Source: Gloeopeniophorella convolvens
Taxonomy: Eukaryota > Basidiomycota > Agaricomycetes > Russulales
Length of the DNA stretch: 64,000 bases
Reading direction: 5' to 3'
Assembly: GCA_022496205.1 (NCBI GenBank)
Contig: WTXD01000015.1
Coordinates: forward strand, 496,001 to 560,000
Below are positions 58,208 through 64,000 of the stretch, piece by piece. Both the position numbers and the translations under genes were made by a program. Below the pieces are notes generated by a model. The model was not told where the DNA came from. It made no database searches and saw nothing but the letters and a program-made list of their open reading frames with translations. The first letter of the stretch is position 1. Every line of letters starts with the position of its first letter.

Positions 58208-61200
58208 GGTAGATCTTCGTCGCGCGAACGCTGTTTGTATACATCTTTGTTGATCGCCGTAGAAAGATCGTTCATTGAAGGATGATGTCCCTGTGAGCGA
58301 TCACTAACACAGGCGAACGCCCGGTCGATGACCGGAAACCGGTTCGTCGACTTATCTGTGACACACTCAAGGCACATCGATCAGCGCTAAGCCCTGATAA
58401 GGCGTTCTCGGGCGTCTTCCCAAGCTCTTCTTGAGTCTCGGAGCGTCGGCCTTGGTCTTGGTGTGCGCTTCACTAAACCCGTCCAATCACGGTCCCTGGG
58501 GCATGACCCTGCCACGTTCAGGTTCGAGACACTCATAGAGTAGCTGTATGGGTACAGAGCACCTCACAGCACACTGATAAGCGCGTGTGCTTCTAGTGCT
58601 GTGAGCGTGGGCGTAAACGTGTCGCCTGATGGTGGCTCAAAAACATGGCCCGCACGAGCTCTCTCGTGCGGCCAGCACACGCCAGTGGCCTCAGCGACGA
58701 AGCAATATGCATGGTTTTCATTTACGAGGCTTCTATGAAACACGCGTTGCCACGAGCCTGAGAGTCCCTGCGTTGAGGCACGCAGCAAACCCAGCGCGGC
58801 CTCGGGTTAGATGAGATGGAAGTCCGCGGCCACTGTCACCCGTGCATGGCAGCTCACGGCACCACAGGACGCGCTGATTGCGTGGCGTCATTTGTACTGT
58901 AGGGCCGCCTCGCGAGCGCTGACGAGACAACATGAGGCTGGCGCGCCCGAACCGCTCGAAGCCTGTGCGTGTGACCGGCGGGGGGCGGGGCTCACGCCCA
59001 CACGACGTGCGCCCCCCATATCCGCCGGGCTGTAATGGAAAAGCAGGGTCTTTCGGGCTAGATTTCTGACAGACATCTCACAACGCTTTTGCGGACATGT
59101 GGAGGCGTGGACGTTGACGCCATGTCATGCACATCAGAAGCAATGCTGCACGGCTTGTCATTCCCCGTCCGTGAGTCAGAGCGGTGCGCCGGTCGAAGCT
59201 CGCAGACAGTGTCAATTAAGGATATACATAATGATCGCTACATTCGCTACATTCACTGGTAAGGACGAATCCAGAACGACGTCACAGAGGCCATAGAGCG
59301 CCATAGAGTAGCAGACGGCTCATCGGGAATCCTTTTATCATAGTGTACCGGATAGGAAAGTTGGCCCCATTAAGACACTCAATGTACTGATGTACGTTCC
59401 TTCTCTGCAGGCATGAGAAGTGGCTTCATATCCGAATGCATTGAAGAGTCCGGAAGCGATGGCTTCGTGGCACAGTGTGGGCCCCCGTGCAGCCCTACAC
59501 AAGAAGAGTAATAGGGTGAGTAGGATTGGGCAGTCTGTCGACCATCACAGCGAGTTGGAGATGAGAGAGCCGGTGTTGATGTCAAACACCAAGCGGTATT
59601 CAACCAAAACCTCAAAAGACGGGGTCTACTCGAATGCCGTCTTTGAAGGGTCCGAGAAGTGCGCGTGAGTTACCGGGACAAGCGCCCGTCTGGGGAGCGC
59701 TTGAGGCGGCGTCAGGGGTCGGAAGTAGCGGAGAAGGTGGAGCAGCGTGCGGTCCAAGGGTCCGAGAAAGATCACCCTCCGGGGCTCGATAGCAAAGGCA
59801 GCAGGTTTCGGTGTAGCGCCTCAGTGATAGGTTTATAGTCCACGAGTCGGCCTTTGCTACATAAATAGTGGGGAAGCGCTGCATCCGGTGGAGACTTAGT
59901 TGGAGTGCAGCTTGGTGGTGGACACGTACCGACTAGTTCAAACGAAGGTGGCACAATGGACAACAGCACTGGAGGGATTGGATTAGCAGACCTTCTTAGG
60001 CGCAATGTCAACGCCGACAACTCCAGCAGCTGTGCGGGCGCAGAGATGTGCAGAAGTTCGAAGTAGACGAGTTCGATCAAACCATTGTGGCTTTGATCAA
60101 TTTTCCCTAGGGCATCCGCGTGCAAGACGGAGGTGCGCAGAATAGCAACCATTTCCGTGAGTGCACAGAAGCGCCGAAGAGAATAGAGGGTCCGCCCGGG
60201 TTCGAACCGTCACTTGATTAATTGATTACGCAAGACCGGAGCGCGGGGTCGGTCCTCAAGAGATGACGGGAGAGCGCGTTGCCTGACGAGCTCAGTCGGG
60301 CTGTGTTGCTGCATAACGAAAGACCTTGCTAGTAAGTTGTACCAGGGTGAGAAAGTAAGACGTCGATAGGCAATCCGGGTGCCCCGCCGGGTTCTCAAAG
60401 GTGGTCTGTGTGACTTTGACACGTTGAATCTGCACATCTTAGACCAAGAACACCATACCGTGTGGGAGAGTCCACAGGTGACGAAGAGGGAGCGAAATGA
60501 GGGATTGTTCTGGGGCAGCAGGACCGCATTGAATGTGCTGGTTGCGACGCGTCGCACCTGGGCATGGGACACGATGCATGACCTGCAACTGTTGTCGATG
60601 TGACTAGACCGGGTGGGTGAGAAAGCGCGTAATATCCATGAAGGGAGGGATGTAGAGGTCCAGGCAAGACCCCTACTACGTTTTATGTCGAACTGGTCAG
60701 GTGGGACATGTGTAGTAACTCATCGGAGAACGGGGCCGCACTGACCCTGTGATGCCCAGAACGCCGGACAAACCAGGCGTCAAGGATATTCCGCAGAAAG
60801 AACCAGAGCAGCCGAGAGTAGTCGGGCTGTGATGACAGTTTCTGGCATGGTCTACTGGAGAAAACTAGTAGCACAGAGTATATGCCACCCTGAGGGAGGT
60901 GGTAGGGCTGTGCCATGGCTGGGCGGACTGAGGCTGCGGAGAGGGCCGGCGAATACCGGGGCGGCGTTCCCTTATCGGGGCTGCTGGTTGATGAAGAAAG
61001 ACTGGGGTACCCTGGGGTGCCTCGTTGAAACCACGTTGAGAAACGGTTCAGTGCGTTCAGTTCTGGGCGATTCGCTGGTGTAGATAACCATACCGAGGCA
61101 CACGGCTCAGGATAAGGCAGACAAGCTGAGTTTATCTCATCTTACATATTCTGACTTTTCCAAACTTGACCACGTCATTTGCGCACACAAAACTGTATAA

Positions 61201-61332
61201 TGAACTGCGCATCTCCGAACTCGAAGGAGACTTTCCACAGCCTGACACATCTATAAAGGGCCCAGCTTCCCCTTCCCTCCCTTTCTCTTTTCTTCGCCCC
61301 AGCGCGTCCCTTCTCCGTTCTCTGTCCCGACA
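58208..61332. other. 3.1 kb without a supported gene
   Basis: No protein or RNA gene could be supported. A GGTTCGAACC near 60192-60201 looks like a tRNA B box, but no cloverleaf folds around it. The promoter of the next gene is at the right edge. Confidence 0.5.
61252..61258 (+). promoter_or_regulatory. TATA box before the proline/serine-rich gene
   Basis: TATAAAG lies 81 bp upstream of the ATG at 61333, followed by a C/T-rich transcription start region. Confidence 0.55.
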
Positions 61333-63042
61333 ATGACAGAATACACCACCGATCCTGATGCCATAGCTCACTATCTCGCTGCTCGTGCTCGCACCGCCAA
61401 CTGGGTCGACTCCTTGTCAGGGAAAGCCCTCGTGGCACCCTCTATCCCACCTTCTCTAGTTAGCGACACGGACGATGGCCTCAGCTCTCAAGACTCTGAC
61501 GCGGAGAGCAGTCATTCGCTTCCGCCACGCATGATACTCCGTTATCCCGACGGGAGACCCGACATACCAGTTTCGGGACAACCTCAATGGCATCCTCCAG
61601 GCCAAAAGCCGGCCTTGCCACCCTATTCTGGTCGTCCAAGAGCCGGATCTCATGGATACACCCCCTCAAACCCCAATATACACAGTCGCGCCCCCTCCAA
61701 TGCCGGTCCTCTGTACATTCCCCCGCCACCACCGATAATGATCCATCAACCGGAAACCATTCACGTCCGTCCTTCCCCGACCAGTCCCAGCGCCCAGAAA
61801 AGTGCAAACTCATATCTTAGTGCTAACTCCCATAATTCGCCTGTCAGTTCGCGTTCAAAGTCTATGCGTTCTGCGCACTCTCGACCCCCACCTCCACCGT
61901 TACAAATGATCTACACCCCCCCTGCCCCATCTTCACAATCCCGGAGTGCCCCAGTCTCGCCTATCCGTGCAAGCTTTCAGGGCGCGCAACAGCCGCCACC
62001 AGTGCCCATCGCGGCGCCTTCTCCCGTCTATGGCTTTTCGTCTCCCACACCCGCACTTGAGCTCCCACCGGCAGGTCCGCCACCTCAGTCACGCACACAG
62101 TCCTACTCTAGCGGTCAGTCGCACCCCCATCCCCCAGCCGCCGCGGCTGCGCCGGTGGGATCTTCGGCCCCCGCACCGCCCGCTTCGCATGTCTCAGGGT
62201 CCACGCACCGTCACCGACATCATTCTTCACGTGGTGGCATCTCTCACGCCAGCCCGCAGCAAGCGTCACATGCTGACTCACAATATAGCTCACAAGGTGG
62301 ATCTAGCCTTGCCAGCGGCTCCATCTCACGGCGACATGCCCCGCCTTCAATCGTCTACGCACCCTCAGCGAATTCCGCTTCTTATTCCTACAACCCTCCG
62401 GTTATCACTTCCCGACCTCCCCCGCCTGTGACACATACGCCGACTCCCCATCACGCACATCGCTTAGCGCAATCTATCTCCGACCCGACCCCGATAGGCG
62501 GCTCTCTCGGCCGAACTAGCAACCGGGGACGCTTGTTTGAGCACTTGTCGCGCACACCGAGTCCAGCCACTGCTCGCGCGCGCGCAAAGGAGTCGAAAAA
62601 AGACAAGTCGCGCAAGGACAAGTCACGCGATAGACGGGACGAAGATGAAGATGATGGTGCCAGCGTGAGTTCTGGAAGCACGTACTACGTGCTGCCGAGC
62701 CCAGGGCAGAAAATCAAAGTTGTGGTGAGTTATACCGCTTGCTCTGTCATGACTGGAGCTTAGTATCTCTCGCAGCCTCCAGCAAGCTTGGCTGGCCTTT
62801 ACGCCGCTCCGACATCCGGCTCGGCATCCAGATCTACGCCAGTACTGCAGTCGCGGCCGACCCATCGTATTCCCAACAACCCCTACCTCCCCACCCCTTC
62901 TGCGTCGCAGGTATCTCAGACACCCCAGAAACGGCCGCTCCTGCAGCGTATCTTCCACCCCCAATTCAGTATCGGCGGAGGAAATACGAACACAGCGAGT
63001 GAAGCATCGAGCTCTCGGCGCACACTCCGAAGAAACCCATGA
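61333..63042 (+). CDS. Proline/serine-rich disordered protein
   Basis: Two exons, 61333-62724 and 62776-63042, join in phase to 552 residues. The start MTEYTTDPDAIAHYLAARAR is followed by a short ordered-looking region (PRMILRYPDGRPD) and then about 330 residues dominated by P, S, H, A and Q. Near the end are a K/D/R-charged stretch (KESKKDKSRKDKSRDRRDED) and STYYVLPSPGQKIKVV, the only part that looks conserved. There is no signal peptide, no membrane segment and no known domain. Such proteins often serve as scaffolds, but I assign no function. Confidence 0.8.
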
Positions 63043-64000
63043 TTTCCACGTGAGATAGATACGCGTGGTGCATGCGTGGTGCAACACCGGGCGCGAGATT
63101 CATGGACGCTGTCTATCATTCCCCCGTTTCCATTTCCTCTTCATCTCACGTCGCTTTCTATGAACGATACTTTGTTTCGATTCTCGTCATCACTCTTTCA
63201 TCTGTGCCACCACGCCGTCTGTTGTACTTCTACTATACATCACATTGTCCTACCTCCCACTACAATCACGCTCCTGCACTTCCCCTACATCATCCTGTAA
63301 CTCTACCTCAGCATGTTAGCCCACACGTTCTCCGAAATTCACACCTGCTCATAAAGCCCGCCCTCCCGCCGCGGCGTCTCGGCCGCGGTGGAGACATACA
63401 AATTACGTACACCAACTTCGCGCCTCGTGCGGGCCAGGTGATCCGCGCTTGTACGTGTACTTACGCCGTAGGTGATGCAACCTGATGCAACCTGTCCAAG
63501 GCGCAGACGCCGCCGCTCAAGCGCGCATGGAATTCTTCGCTTCTCCCTACAGACCAGGGGTAGCAAACGCGCGACGCATGAGAGGCTATGCTGACGCTCT
63601 GCACCCGTTTCAGGGTGCGCACACGCCCGTCTGCGCCTGCTGCACGAGCGCGCCGCTGGTACAGTCTCGTTACAGGTACCCGATTCACTTACCCCCGCCC
63701 CGTGTTGATGCAGTGCCAGAGAGGACTGGGGACTTGACGTCCCCGGTTCCCACGTGCCGCATGCAGCTGTGCAGGCGGACCCGACACGGAGATGGACATT
63801 GCGCCCGTGGGCGGGCCGCGGGCTGCGGCAAGCTGGAGCACTCGGGTTTCGGCAGCCGCTTTGGGGATTCCCGGGGCCTGCAACGCGCGTTGCGCCGGCT
63901 CCGTGACGCGCGCGCGCGTATTTGAGATAAGGTAGTTTTTGAAGCAATCCATGCACTGTCGAGGACAGTTGGCTGCGCGGCAACGGCTTGGTGGGTCTGA
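63043..64000. other. Right edge, no supported gene
   Basis: T-rich 3' flank of the previous gene, then GC-rich sequence with overlapping open frames on both strands that show no motif. A gene starting beyond the window could use this as its promoter. Confidence 0.45.

Noticed and set aside
60180..60260. GGTTCGAACC motif resembling a tRNA B box
   Set aside because: No acceptor, D-arm or anticodon stem pairs around it on either strand; the motif is palindromic and could be chance.
1..64000. CRISPR arrays, bacterial operons, rRNA genes
   Set aside because: No spaced direct repeats, ribosome binding sites or rRNA-like segments were seen; the gene structures are eukaryotic throughout.

Overview
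This is nuclear DNA of a filamentous basidiomycete, most likely an agaricomycete of the polypore type. The signs are many 45-65 bp GT-AG introns per gene, GC-rich coding sequence, intron-bearing tRNA genes, and families typical of that group (DUF6535, DUF6589, DUF6699, OPT transporters, an HMG-box regulator). There is no bacterial operon structure. Every gene call comes from reading the translated sequence, recognising motifs and rebuilding splice sites by eye; no database search was run.

Layout. 1-8200: a tail-to-tail pair, a RecQ-like superfamily 2 helicase (+) and a DUF6589 protein (-), whose stop codons are only 38 bp apart. The helicase is split by an 834 bp insertion with short terminal inverted repeats and a 4 bp flanking duplication. 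The DUF6589 frame has one internal TAG. Inverted repeats lie on both outer flanks. 8.8-10.8 kb: a secreted FAD-linked oxidase. 11.5-13.7 kb: a DUF6535 membrane protein. 14.9-28.9 kb: a large inverted gene block, with FDH, DUF6535 and a tRNA on the minus strand mirrored by tRNA, DUF6535 and FDH on the plus strand. The spacer carries a short-chain dehydrogenase, a secreted Cys-containing protein and a DUF6535 relic. A tRNA-Ile closes this region. 29.6-37 kb: a DUF6699 protein, then mitochondrial DNA polymerase gamma (MIP1) and lunapark (LNP1) diverging from a 246 bp shared promoter. 38.2-42.7 kb: mostly empty. 42.7-49.7 kb: an HMG-box factor, exosome subunit RRP46 and a second DUF6699 protein. 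50.9-58.2 kb: an intact oligopeptide transporter followed by a decayed tandem copy. 61.3-63 kb: a proline/serine-rich protein. Outside these the sequence holds no gene I can support.

How the parts relate. Most genes are unrelated housekeeping or secreted functions. Two regions look like more than a random assortment: the helicase/DUF6589 pair, which may be an old mobile or selfish unit, and the FDH/DUF6535/tRNA inverted block, where two intact formate dehydrogenase copies face outward and appear to have been homogenised.

Quality caveat. At six or seven places a clear reading frame breaks by exactly one missing base inside a short C or G run, including in MIP1 and RRP46, which should be essential. 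I read these as base-calling undercalls in the assembly, not as biology. The TAG in DUF6589 and the insertion in the helicase do not fit that pattern and are more likely real.
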